A DNA stretch of 33,524 nt from Dissophora ornata (taxonomy: Eukaryota > Mortierellomycota > Mortierellomycetes > Mortierellales > Mortierellaceae), in contig MU616893.1 of the NCBI GenBank assembly GCA_025201705.1, forward strand, positions 1-33,524, written 5' to 3'. Positions 20,035-29,565 of this stretch are shown in pieces. Positions within the stretch are counted from its first letter, which is position 1. The number at the start of each line of letters is the position of its first letter. A program made the translations under genes and the position numbers. Under the pieces are notes generated by a model that saw only the letters and a list, made by a program, of their open reading frames with translations, ran no database searches and was not told where the DNA came from.

Positions 20035-21694
20035 ATGAGTTCCATCGGCACAGGGGTAACATTCAACTGCCGGTTTTTATGACAAGGAAAATATCGCGAT
20101 GCAGCGAAAATACATAATGCCATGCTGATTTAGACCAACCTGGCTTTGTTTGCAAATGTCATTATAGTATGACGTTTCTGTATCAACCTATTCACCAGAC
20201 GGCCGTGTCTTCCAGGTCGAATACGCCGGCAAGGCTGTCGAGAACAGTGGGTATGATAAACGAAACCTCCGTAAATTGCCAACAAACAAAAAAAGCGGGA
20301 GGCGATCTTTCGTGAAGCGAAATCATAAGCAGAAACGCGCTGTTTACAGATCTCTGCGCGACTCAGCAAGCGGATGCCCGACGAAAGATTCTCTCACTCA
20401 ATTGGTGGTGTCAATCTGATCTACTCACACGATATATTGGAACACGCGAAAAAAAAAATAGAACTGCCATTGGTATCCGTGTCAAGGATGGTGTCATCTT
20501 GGCTGTTGAGAAGCTGATCCAGTCCAAGCTCCTTGTCCCTGGAGCCAACCGTCGCATCCAGAACGTGGATCGTCACATTGGAATTGTACGTCGTGTTCGG
20601 AAGGACTTTGTGTTGTGTGAATCGACGATGATTTACTCTACCCTTGACAATGGCAGATCATTAATATACCTTTCATTTATTACTGTAAATGGATATGATA
20701 TAGGCCACCGCAGGTTTGTTGGCAGACGGCCGTCACATTGTGAAGCGCGCTCGCGAGGAGGCACAGAGCTGGAGGGACATCTACAAACAACCTATTGATG
20801 GACCGGTGTGTTTCCTGCATTCTTTTCTTGTTTCGTCAATCGACATTATCCTATGAGCTACAACTCATACCTCTTTAATCCCATTCCAATTGGAAAATAG
20901 AACATTGCTTCCCGTGTGGGCGATTATATTGCGGCTTATACCTTATATTCGAGTGTGCGTCCCTTCGGAAGCAGCACGATCATTGCTACAATGGATAACA
21001 CTGGCCCTAAACTCTATATGGTAGAGCCCTCAGGCCTGTACTGGGTAAGACGAAGAAAAGAAATTAACATGGCATGACATCAAGCGCAGTGAGGATCTAG
21101 TGGGTCCGCCTGACATCCTTACGAAAGCCACTTATTGACAGTCGACTTGTTTCTATACTTTTCTTTCATCTGCTGAATGATGTAGGGCTATCATGGAACA
21201 GCTATTGGAAAGGGTCGTCAGGTGGCAAAGACTGAGATTGAAAAATTGAACCTTGAGGAGATGACATGTCGCGAGGCAGTGAAGCACGCAGCTCGCATGT
21301 ATGTTTCCGCCTTCAATTTGCAATGTTCTTTTGGATTCAGGGCGCTAGTGAATATACCTTTTCCCACAAATCTTCTTGCTTCTAACGTATGCGATCCGGT
21401 GTTATGTTCTATTATCAAATAGCATCTACAATGTCCATGACGACGCCAAGGACAAGGAGTTCGAACTGGAACTGAGCTGGGTCTGCGAGGAATCGAAGGG
21501 TTTCCACCAGATCGTCCCCAAGGAGCTCGCTGACGAAGCTGAACAGCTCGCAAAGGTACGTTTATTTCTTTACCTACACACAATCCAGTCGGGAACATTG
21601 AGAGTATTGATGACGAAGAGCACTAACTGAATTTCGATGGTTTTATTTCTGTGTACTACAGGCTGCTTTGACCGAGGACATGGACGACGACTAA
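20035..21694 (+). CDS. PRE10: 20S proteasome subunit alpha type-3 (yeast alpha7, Pre10)
   Basis: Structural alpha-ring subunit of the 20S proteasome. Eight exons: 20035-20055, 20168-20250, 20462-20585, 20704-20805, 20901-21044, 21186-21298, 21423-21555, 21662-21694; 753 nt, 250 aa, all phases consistent. The N-terminus [27 protein letters not shown] is the proteasome alpha signature. Further family blocks: [99 protein letters not shown], and an acidic tail DMDDD typical of this subunit. The length matches the family. The first exon is only 21 nt. Exons 6-8 and surrounding non-coding sequence are duplicated as a broken copy at 27471-28064, so this is the functional parent. Confidence 0.95.
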
Positions 21695-21765
21695 AAGATG
21701 GATAAGATCAACACGCTGCAAAATTCCGGAGAGTACGATAAAAGCAAATATCTGTTGGATCTGGC

Positions 21766-21771
21766 AATAAA
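21766..21771 (+). terminator. Poly(A) signal of the proteasome gene
   Basis: AATAAA 72 nt after the stop. In the duplicated copy the equivalent position (about 28135) no longer has this hexamer. Confidence 0.5.
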
Positions 21772-21887
21772 AAGGATTCAATACTATTATTCATTGTGCA
21801 ATCTCTAAAGCTGCCCTGAGCAATGGTCTTAAATTGGCGCCTGAAGATAAACGCTTCCTTCTAGAGTCCATCTTTCCCATAGCTCAC

Positions 21888-22160
21888 ATGCCTCTCATTA
21901 TGCCAGCAACGCTCGAGGTTCTCATCGCATGCAAGCCTAGCAAATATGTCTCGGCGCCTTGTGGAGATGACGAGCCTATCTTTTCCCTAACCCACCGAGT
22001 CTCAAACAAACTTGGCGATATCGACCACGAGGCAAATGCAAGTGCGAGTGTACCCCACACTACCGAGTCATTTGACAGCGCAGGTTCGAGACCATTGAAG
22101 TGTCTCAACGCAATTCTACTATCCCAACTGCGGGAAGAGCACCAGGACGTAACTTGACAG
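21888..22160 (+). pseudogene. Relic R1 of the UBL-ubiquitin-RING family
   Basis: The start MPATLEVLIACKPSKYVSAP and DEPIFSLTHRVSNKLGDID match the first UBL of the intact genes. The sequence then jumps directly to KCKCECTPHYRVI (another frame, with a TGA), which matches the Cys-rich domain. So the second half of the first UBL, the ubiquitin domain and the linker are deleted. No RING remains. A sister relic with the same deletion lies at 28269-28624, so the loss preceded the segment duplication. Confidence 0.65.
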
Positions 22161-22682
22161 TACTTCTCGCCTAGAGCCCATGCGTAGCATAAAACAAGTA
22201 GCATGTAGGCGCAGTTTCCATGAGCATTGTTGCACTTTGTGGGATTCAACAAGTGTCTGATCTCTGGATATCTTTCCTTCTATTGCTCCCAACCATAAGA
22301 GCATTAACAGAGATACTGTGAAGAAGGCTTCAAGAATGAATACGAGATAGAATGGAATGTTTGTCAGGTTCTGCATTTTACGCGACAAGTTTGAGTTCAT
22401 TGGCATCACTACTTTAGTGCCTTTTAAATCACTACATCGACTACGCTTGCAGTGCTTGGGGAACCAGAAGAGGACTGAGTCGAAAGTATAAGCAGGACCA
22501 TCAAACAATAGCAACACAAGTGATAAACTGCTATACCTTCAACAGGGACAACAAAGGATCTCATAGCAATGGGTGGTGACGGAGCCAGGTGCTTGTTTAA
22601 TGAAGACTTCATGATGTCGCCCAGCTTCGACTTGTCGTCCCAATTATGCGGTGGGTTCTTGCAGCCCAGCAGTTTTACCTCC
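22161..22682. other. Shared spacer with unclassified degenerate minus-strand reading frames
   Basis: This stretch is repeated, diverged, at about 28625-29109. On the minus strand both copies keep short frames with a hydrophobic segment (e.g. FILEAFFTVSLLMLLWLGAI) and FDGPAYTFDSVLFWFPKH, interrupted by stops. It may be a decayed membrane-protein gene captured in the duplicated unit. I do not recognise the family. Confidence 0.3.
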
Positions 22683-23168
22683 ATGAGATGATATTGAAGT
22701 CCACGCCTCTTACACGTGTGAAAACTTGATAATTGGGAAGAATCTCCAGCGCAAAGACCAACGGTTGGTCATGTGTTTCCGGCCGACCGACCGACTCTTC
22801 AGTCGACTTGACGAAAGAAACAAGCAAAGGATTTTTTTTATCAAGTTGGCCTTCGTGGATGAGTTGGCAGGACTTGAAGGCTCCGTTCCGGCCATTGAGA
22901 ATACTAGCATATTCGGAATGCAAGTCTTCCCAAGGGCTGGAACCGAGCCTACTTTGGAAGCAGGTTATTTTAATATCCGTCAGCCCAGTCGACTGCAAAA
23001 AAAAAAAAAACGTTGGACGGAACCTCATTTCACTCGTTACCACCCCCTTTTTCCTTACTTCCTTCTGGGTCCGTGCAGAATATTTTAAAACAAAAGCATT
23101 TCACATCCAAGGCTGTCTGACCACGATCCTTCTTTGCTTTCTTTCCTCCAACCCAACTGACTCCTATC
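22683..23168. repeat. Spacer/promoter repeat s1 upstream of gene U1
   Basis: Direct repeat present three times: 22683-23168, about 24926-25375 and about 29116-29565, each ending right at a U-gene ATG. The last 80 nt (GGCTGTCTGACCACGATCC, then a pyrimidine-rich leader) are the best conserved, as expected for a promoter or 5' leader under constraint. An A13 run lies at 22998-23010. Confidence 0.7.
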
Positions 23169-24206
23169 ATGGTAGCAACGCTCGACGTTCTCATCGCAAG
23201 GGAACCTGGCAAGTCGGTCTCAGTCCCCTACAGAGATAACGAGCCCATCTTCTTCTTGATTCAACGGGTGACTTTAAAGCTCGGCGAGATCGAAAGAGGT
23301 TCTTACTGTCGCGACCTTTTCATCGACGGTCATCTCCTGGAAGATCACCAGCAATCTATTGCAACATGTCGAATTTTTGGGAACATTTTAACCTACCGCT
23401 CTATCAGGAAGGGTAACTTGAAGATCTTCCTAAGAACTTGTACCGGCGAAACACGTTCATTCAGTTTCGACCCTCAACACACCATCTCGGACGTGAAGAA
23501 TATTATTCAGCGCGAGGAGGGGATTCCGCTGCACTCGTACAGACTTATTTTTCAGGCAAGGAGTCTTGAAGATACGAGAAAGTTGGTAGATTATAAAATG
23601 ACCAACGGCCCCACGTTGTACATATTATACAGGCTGATTGGTGGAGGTGGAGGTCCCCGTCCAAGTACGCAGTTCACAGACGTTTCTAATACCGAAGGAG
23701 TAAGCAAGATCCAACTTTCGAACTCGGCTCCCCCTGGGCGCAGCGTTTCTCGGGGAACGAATGTAGAATGCAAGCGCGAGTGTACCCCAAGATACCCAGT
23801 CATTTCTCAACAAGGGGTCGGAACCATCGAGCTTTCTCAAGCGAAATTCATTTGCCCCAACTGTGGGATGTCTGACAAAATCGTCCCTTCCACGGTTGGA
23901 TTCCGTAATTGCAAGTATCGATTCCATGGCATCAAGGCCACTGGGCAGCAGTACACGTCTGAGTGGAAAGACGTGACCAAAGAGGATGCCTACCAACGTT
24001 TCAATCCGGACAATCAAACTCTCTGGAGACGCCTGATCATCGAATCAGCCGAACTCGATGATTGCGAAACCTGTACCATTTGCCTAGAGAAAATGAGAGG
24101 TACCAAGCTACTGGGATGTGGGCACCGTTTCCATGGACATTGTTATGCTCAGTGGAACTCATCCTGTCCAAACTGCCGATTCAATCAGCATTTGATCACT
24201 GGATAG
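23169..24206 (+). CDS. U1: UBL - ubiquitin-like - Cys-rich domain - RING-H2 protein
   Basis: Intact single-exon gene of 345 aa. Domains: a divergent ubiquitin-like domain (about 1-78); a second ubiquitin-like domain (84-159) with the ubiquitin core pattern (TISDVKNIIQREEGIP, YRLIF, SLED, KLVDY); a linker; a Cys-rich module ([39 protein letters not shown]); and a C-terminal RING-H2 ([17 protein letters not shown]). The RING suggests an E3 ubiquitin ligase. In the ubiquitin-like domain the equivalents of K6, K11, K48 and K63 are changed (R, E, R, N), the initiating Met is Leu, and the end reads YRLIGG, so it is unlikely to be processed or conjugated as ubiquitin. It is almost identical to U3 in the middle. 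AATAAA at 24248 probably ends the transcript. Confidence 0.85.
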   Translation: MVATLDVLIAREPGKSVSVPYRDNEPIFFLIQRVTLKLGEIERGSYCRDLFIDGHLLEDHQQSIATCRIFGNILTYRSIRKGNLKIFLRTCTGETRSFSFDPQHTISDVKNIIQREEGIPLHSYRLIFQARSLEDTRKLVDYKMTNGPTLYILYRLIGGGGGPRPSTQFTDVSNTEGVSKIQLSNSAPPGRSVSRGTNVECKRECTPRYPVISQQGVGTIELSQAKFICPNCGMSDKIVPSTVGFRNCKYRFHGIKATGQQYTSEWKDVTKEDAYQRFNPDNQTLWRRLIIESAELDDCETCTICLEKMRGTKLLGCGHRFHGHCYAQWNSSCPNCRFNQHLITG

Positions 24207-24444
24207 CCTTCCTTTGCTTTCTATATTTCGAGAATGACTCTACAGAGAATAAAAAAAAATTGGAGCAGAGAAAAGACTTGATGGATGTGCTGGCAATTCT
24301 GAGATAGTACGTTGCGGTCGAACACCGCTTGCTTTGGAAAGTTTAAAGTCAAGGTTTACTGAGGAAGCGAATATCAGTCTTCTCTTCTCTTTGCGCCAAC
24401 CTTAAGTGATACCCTTCATCCTTTCTCCAACCTAATATACATCC

Positions 24445-24925
24445 ATGATGACGGCAGTGTTCCACAGTCTCACTTCAAGCATTCCTGGCAAGTACGTCTC
24501 CATCCACCACTGAGATGACGAGCCCATTGCCTTTCTTATTGAGCGAGTGTCCAAAATACTTTACGAGTAACTACAAAGAGCTCCCTTTCCACGACCTTTT
24601 CATCAGTAGCATACATCTCCAAGACCAAATTCAATCTACGGCGACATGTCGAATTTTTGGTAACAATTCAACATTCATTATTGGAAGAAGTATAAAGCGA
24701 AGACTGTTATGAAAGCTCCTACTAGTAAAAGTAGGACCTTCATACGGTCGCAGTCCCCCCCGCACCATCGAGGGCCTCAAGAATCTGATTCGGCTCAAAA
24801 GAACTATTCATCTGGGTAAAGAAACAAAGGAATTGAACTTGGGGATCAGAGGAACTGACAGAATATAGCATCTTCAAGTGAATCCATATTGCTTATGGTG
24901 CAGGATCGGTGTGGCGATTAAAATA
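24445..24925 (+). pseudogene. Relic D1 of the UBL-ubiquitin-RING family (truncated)
   Basis: Begins MMTAVFHSLTSSIPGKYVSI and continues DEPIAFLIERVSK, HDLFIS, TATCRIFGN, matching the first UBL but with in-frame stops. Traces of the second UBL follow (IEGLKNLIRLKRTIHLGK). It ends abruptly near 24925 at the sequence ATACCTCC, where the next spacer copy (s2) begins. D2 and D3 continue past this point into the Cys-rich part, so D1 is cut by the rearrangement. Confidence 0.6.
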
Positions 24926-25375
24926 CCTCCATGAGGTGATATTGAGGTCCATGCCTCTGACACGTGTATAAACTTGATAATTGGGAAAGATCTCAAGCGC
25001 AAAGCCCAACGCTGGTTCATGGGTTTCCGGCCGACTTACTCTTGACGGAAGAAACAAGCAAGGGACTTGATTTTTTTTGTCATGTTGGCCTTCATGGATG
25101 ATTTGGCAGGGGTTTGAAACACCATGAAGACCTTTGGAAGTTGGATATTTTAACATCTGGCAACCCAGTCGACTGGAACCGATAGCAAAAAAAACAATAC
25201 AAAGCAAAACAAAAACGTTGGGTGGAAACCTCATGTCACTCGCTCCCACCCCCTTTTTCCTTACTTCCTTCAAAGTCCGTGCAAAATATTTTAAGAAAAA
25301 AAATATTTTACATCCAAGGCTGTCTGACCACGATCCTTCTTTGCTTTCTTTCCTCCAACCCAACTGACTCCTATC
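24926..25375. repeat. Spacer/promoter repeat s2 upstream of gene U2
   Basis: Second copy of the spacer (compare 22683-23168). It starts within a few bases of the broken end of relic D1, sharing ACCTCC. Short internal deletions separate it from s1, but the 3' leader next to the ATG is nearly unchanged. Confidence 0.65.
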
Positions 25376-26413
25376 ATGGTAGCAACGCTCGATGTTCTCA
25401 TCGCAAGGGAACCTGGCAAGTCGGTCTCCGTCCCCTACAGAGATAATGAGCCCATCTTCTTCTTGATTCAACGGGTGTCTTTAAAGCTCGGCGAGATCGA
25501 AAGAGATTTTTACTACCGCGACCTTTTCATCAACGGCCATCTCCTGGAAGATGACCAGGAATCTATTGCAACATTTCGAATCTTTGGTAACATTTTAACA
25601 TACAACTCTTTCAAGAAGGGTGACATGGATATCATCGTAAAAACTATTACCGGCAAAACACTTTCATTCAGTTTCGACCCTCAACACACCATCTCGGACG
25701 TGAAGAATATGATTCGGCGCGAGGAGGGGACCCCGTTGGACCAACAAAGACTTATTTATGGGGGAAAGCAGCTTGAAGATGGGAGAAAATTGGTAGATTA
25801 TAACATCACCGACGGCTGCACGCTGCACTTGGTATTGAGGCTGCGTGGTGGAGGCTGTCTCCTGGATGCGGGTGTGCTGTTCGCAGATGTTTCTAATACC
25901 AGAGGAGTAAGCAAGATCCAACTTTCGAACTCGGCCCCCCATGGGCGCAGCGTTTCTCGGGGAACGAATGTCGAGTGCAAGTGCGAGTGTACCCCAGGCT
26001 ATCCAGTCATTTCCCGAGAAGGGTTCGGAACCATCGAGCTGTCCCGAGCGGCATTCATTTGCCCTAACTGTGGGAGGTCTGATAAAATCATCCCTTCCAC
26101 GGTTGGATTCTTGCGATGCAAGTATCGATTCTATGGCATCAAGACAACTGGGCAGCAGTACACGTCTGAGTGGAAAGACGTGACCTGGGAGGATGCCTAC
26201 CAACGTTTCAATCCGGACAATCAAACTCGTTGGAGACGTTTGATCATCGAATCAGCCGAACTTAATGATTGCGAAATCTGTACCATTTGCCTAGAGCAGA
26301 TGGGACGCACCGAGCCACTAGAATGTGGGCACCGTTTCCACGGACACTGTTATGCTCAGTGGAACTCATCCTGCCCAAACTGCCGATTCAATCGGCATTT
26401 GATCTCTGGATAG
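25376..26413 (+). CDS. U2: UBL - near-canonical ubiquitin - Cys-rich domain - RING-H2 protein
   Basis: Intact single-exon gene, 345 aa. Residues 84-159 are a 76-residue ubiquitin: it starts with Met (M84), has [31 protein letters not shown], and ends [11 protein letters not shown] at G159, followed by GCLLDAG. By ubiquitin numbering it keeps K6, K11, K27, I44, K48, H68, V70, R72 and R74; K29, K33 and K63 are M, E and D. Before it is a divergent UBL (1-78); after it come the Cys-rich module (C201/C203/C205, C229/C232, C248) and a RING-H2 (C302, C305, C317, H319, H322, C325, C333, C336). Deubiquitinases cleave after LRLRGG, so release of the C-terminal Cys-rich-RING part is possible. Function as an E3 with attached ubiquitin is inferred. 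Confidence 0.87.
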   Translation: MVATLDVLIAREPGKSVSVPYRDNEPIFFLIQRVSLKLGEIERDFYYRDLFINGHLLEDDQESIATFRIFGNILTYNSFKKGDMDIIVKTITGKTLSFSFDPQHTISDVKNMIRREEGTPLDQQRLIYGGKQLEDGRKLVDYNITDGCTLHLVLRLRGGGCLLDAGVLFADVSNTRGVSKIQLSNSAPHGRSVSRGTNVECKCECTPGYPVISREGFGTIELSRAAFICPNCGRSDKIIPSTVGFLRCKYRFYGIKTTGQQYTSEWKDVTWEDAYQRFNPDNQTRWRRLIIESAELNDCEICTICLEQMGRTEPLECGHRFHGHCYAQWNSSCPNCRFNRHLISG

Positions 26414-26654
26414 CTTTCCTTCGCTTTCTATATTTCGAGAATGACTCTACAGAGAATAAAAAAAAATTGGAGCAGAGAAAAGACTTGATGGATATGCTGG
26501 CAATTCTGAGATAATAAGTAACGGTTGAACACCGCTTGCTTTGGCAAGTTTAAAGTCAAGGTTTACTGAGGAAGCAAATATCAAACTTCTCTTCTCGTTG
26601 CGCCAACCTTAATTGATACCCTTCATCATCCTTCCTCCAACCTGATACACACCC

Positions 26655-27470
26655 ATGATGACGGCAGTGTTCTGGGGCCTCATTTCAAGCAATCCTGGCA
26701 AAGTACGCCTCAATCCTGGCAAAGTACGCCTCAATCCACCACAGAGATGACGAGCCCGTTGACTTTCTTATTGAGCGAGTGTCCAAAATGCTCTACGAGC
26801 AAAAAAAAGAGTTCTCTTTCCACGACCTTTTCATCAGTAGCATACATCTCTAAGACCAAATACATTCCACGGCGCCTTATCGATTTTTTGGTAACAGTTT
26901 AACTTACACTATCGGAAGAAGTGTAAGGTAAAGAGGACTGTTGTGAAAACTCCAACTAGTAAAAGTAGGACCTTCATACAGTGGCAGCACCATCGAGGAC
27001 CTCAATAATCTGACTCGACTCAAAAGAACGATTCATCTAGGCAAGAAAATAGTCATCTTCAAAGGAAGTGAACTTGGGGATCTGAGGAACTGACAGAATA
27101 TAGCATCTTTAGCAAATCCATGGTGCTTGTGGTGCAGGATCGGTGTGGCAATTAAAATACCTCCTCGGGTATGCGTTCCGCAAACGGTTCTACAAGGCAA
27201 ATATAAGCAAGCTAAAGTTCTCATCCTGGCCTCTTCCCGGTGCGCTCTTTCTCCAGGTACGAATGTGAGGCGCCAATTCGAGTTTAGTCCACACCACGAA
27301 GCCATTTTCCGACCTGTATTGCGCGTATTTCACCTGTCTCATAATGCAGGAGATGTGACAAAACTGTCCTTGTCAGGGTTGGATTAATGGAATGCAATTG
27401 TCATAAGTACGCGTCGAATCGCGTGGCTATCGAATATACCGAGCCCAGTGATTATGACAGTTGTACCATG
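26655..27470 (+). pseudogene. Relic D2 of the UBL-ubiquitin-RING family
   Basis: Starts MMTAVFWGLISSNPGKV, carries a 21-bp tandem duplication (26691-26732), several stops, a remnant of the second UBL (about 27000-27170), the linker/Cys-rich start (SPGTNVRRQFEFSPHHEAI), and ends at IEYTEPSDYD (cf. [10 protein letters not shown] in the intact genes). At 27470/27471 it is joined directly to proteasome intron 5 sequence. The RING end is absent. Confidence 0.65.
26691..26732 (+). repeat. 21-bp tandem duplication in relic D2
   Basis: Two identical 21-nt units (AATCCTGGCAAAGTACGCCTC) back to back. The related relics D1 and D3 have a single, diverged equivalent, although D3 has its own short imperfect duplication at about 30900-30930. 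Confidence 0.9.
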
Positions 27471-28064
27471 GGTCCGCCTGACATCCTTACGAAAGCCACT
27501 TATTAACAGTCGACTTGTTTCTATACTTTTCTTTCATCTGCTGAATGATGTAGGGCTATCACGGAACAGTCATTGGAAAGGGTCGTCAGGTGGCAAAGAC
27601 TGAGACTGAAAAGTTAAACCTCGAGGAGATGACATGTCGCAAGGCAGTGAAGCACGCAGCTCGCATGTATGTTTCCGCCTTCAATTTGCAATGTCCTTTT
27701 GGATGTAAGGCGCTTGTGAATATACCGTTTCCCACAAATCTTCTTGCTTCTGACATATGTTGCGATCCGGCGCTATGCCCTATTATCAAATAGCATCTAC
27801 AACGTCCATGACGACGCCAAGGACAAGGAGTTCGAGCTGGAGCTAAGCTGGGTCTGCGACGAATCGAAGGGTTTCCACCAGACCGTTCCCAACTGAGCTC
27901 GCTGATGAAGCCGAACAACTCGCAAAGGTTCGTTTATTTCTTTACCTACACACAATCCAGTCGGGAACATTGAGAGTATTGATGACGAAGAGCACTAACT
28001 GAATTTTGATGGTTTTATTTCTGTGTACTACAGGCCACTTTGACCGAGGACATGGACGACGACT
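27471..28064 (+). pseudogene. Partial duplicate of the proteasome alpha-3 gene (exons 6-8)
   Basis: Copy of 21109-21694: the end of intron 5, exon 6 ([20 protein letters not shown]), exon 7 and exon 8 with introns retained, so it arose at the DNA level and not from mRNA. Exons 1-5 are missing. In exon 7 the parent CCCAAGGAG reads CCCAACTGAG, a frameshift that creates a TGA at 27894-27896. There is no promoter of its own; upstream is relic D2. Downstream it carries its flank with relic R2. Confidence 0.9.
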
Positions 28065-28268
28065 AAAAGATGGATATGGTCAGCACGTTGCAAAGTTCAG
28101 GAGAATTTAATAAAAGCAAAATATCTGTTGTATCCGACAATACAAAGGATTCGATACTATTATTCATTGTGCAATCTCTAAAGCTGCCCTGAGCAATGGT
28201 CTTATATTACCACCTGAAGATAAACGCTTCCTTCCAGAGCCCATCTCTCCTACAGTTCTATAGTTCAC

Positions 28269-28624
28269 ATGACTCTTATTATGCCAGCAACGCTCAACGT
28301 TCTCACCGCATGCAAGCCTAGCAAATCTGTCTCGGCGCCTTGTGGAGATGACGAGCCTATCTTTTTCCTGACTCACCGAGTCTCGAACAAGCTTGGCGAT
28401 ATCGGCCGCGAGGCAAATGTATGTGCGAGTGTACCACAAGCTACCGAGTCATTTGACAGCGCAGGCTCGAGACCATCGAAATGTCTCAACGCAACTCTGC
28501 TATCCCAACTGCGAGAAGAACACCAGAATCATCCCTGCTACGGTTGGGTTCTGGAGATGTAAGTATCAGTTCCATGGTATCAATCAAAGTGGGGGCAGTA
28601 TACATCCGCGTGGAAAGACGTGAC
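28269..28624 (+). pseudogene. Relic R2 of the UBL-ubiquitin-RING family
   Basis: Sister of R1 with the same internal deletion: MPATLNVLTACKPSKSVSAP and DEPIFFLTHRVSNKLGDIG joined to the Cys-rich domain in another frame. It keeps a little more of the Cys-rich part (IIPATVGFWRCKYQFHGI, then a frame break, WKDVT) that R1 has lost. The frame is broken several times. Confidence 0.65.
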
Positions 28625-29115
28625 TCGACAGTACTTCTCGCCTAGGGCCTATGCGTCACATAAAACAAGTGGCATGTAGGCGCAGTTTCTATGAGCATTG
28701 TTGCAGTCCGTGGGGCTCAACAAGTGTCTGATCTGGATATTTAGCCTTCGATTGCTCCCAACCATGAGAGAATTAACAGAGATGCTGTGAAGAAGACTCC
28801 AAGAATGAATACGAGAGAATATGAGAGAGAATGGGAAAGTAAAGGAATGTTTGTCAGGTTCTGCATTTTACGCGACAAGTTTAAGTTCATTGGTGTCACT
28901 ACTTTTTGCGCCTTTTAAATCACTATATCGTCTACGCTTGCTGTGCTTGGGGAACCAGAAGAGGAATGCGTCAAAAGTATAAGCAGGGCCATCAAACAAT
29001 AGTAACACAAGTGATAAACTGCTATATCTTCAACAGGGACAACAAAGGCCCTCACAGCCATGGCGAATGACAGATCCAGGAGCTTGTTTAATGCGGTGGG
29101 TCCTTTCAGCCCAGC
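28625..29115. other. Second copy of the unclassified spacer with degenerate minus-strand frames
   Basis: Diverged copy of 22161-22682. The minus-strand frame at 29268-28915 stays open for 117 codons, longer than in the first copy, but the copies do not agree on one frame. A decayed gene of unknown family is possible. Confidence 0.3.
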
Positions 29116-29565
29116 AGTTTTGCCTCCATGAGGCGATATTGAAGTCCACGCCTCTGACACGTGTGTGAACTTGATAATCGGGAAGGACCTCAAGCGCAAA
29201 GCCCAATGGTTGGTCATGATTTTCCAGCCGACTGACTCTTCAGCCGACCTGACGAAAGAAACAAGCAAGGGATTTTTTATCAGGTTGGCCGGACTTGAAA
29301 CACTATCAAGACCTTTGGAAGTAGTCTCGTTTCCAACCTACTTTGGAAGAGGGTTATTTTAATATCCAGCAGCCCAGTCGACTGGAGTCGACGGCAAAAA
29401 AAAACAATACAAAGCAAAACAAAAACGTTGGACGGAAACCGCTCCCACCCCTCCCTTTTCCTCAATTCTTTCAGAGTCCGTGCAGAATATTTTGAGAAAA
29501 AAAGCGAGGCTGTCTGACCACGATCCTTCTTTCCTTTCTTTCCTCTAACCCAACTGACTCCTATC
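29116..29565. repeat. Spacer/promoter repeat s3 upstream of gene U3
   Basis: Third copy of the spacer, ending at the U3 ATG. The pyrimidine-rich leader and the GGCTGTCTGACCACGATCC block are preserved, suggesting that U3 kept its promoter when its frame was broken. Confidence 0.65.

Noticed and set aside
23591..24017. Minus-strand ORFs inside U1 (and equivalents in U2 and U3)
   Set aside because: They follow the conserved plus-strand coding sequence and change where it changes; no independent domain.
24062..24307. Conserved overlapping ORF (MRNLYHLPR...) at the 3' end of U1, also in U2 and U3
   Set aside because: It is the +1 frame of the RING-coding sequence plus 3' UTR. Its conservation is explained by the duplication.
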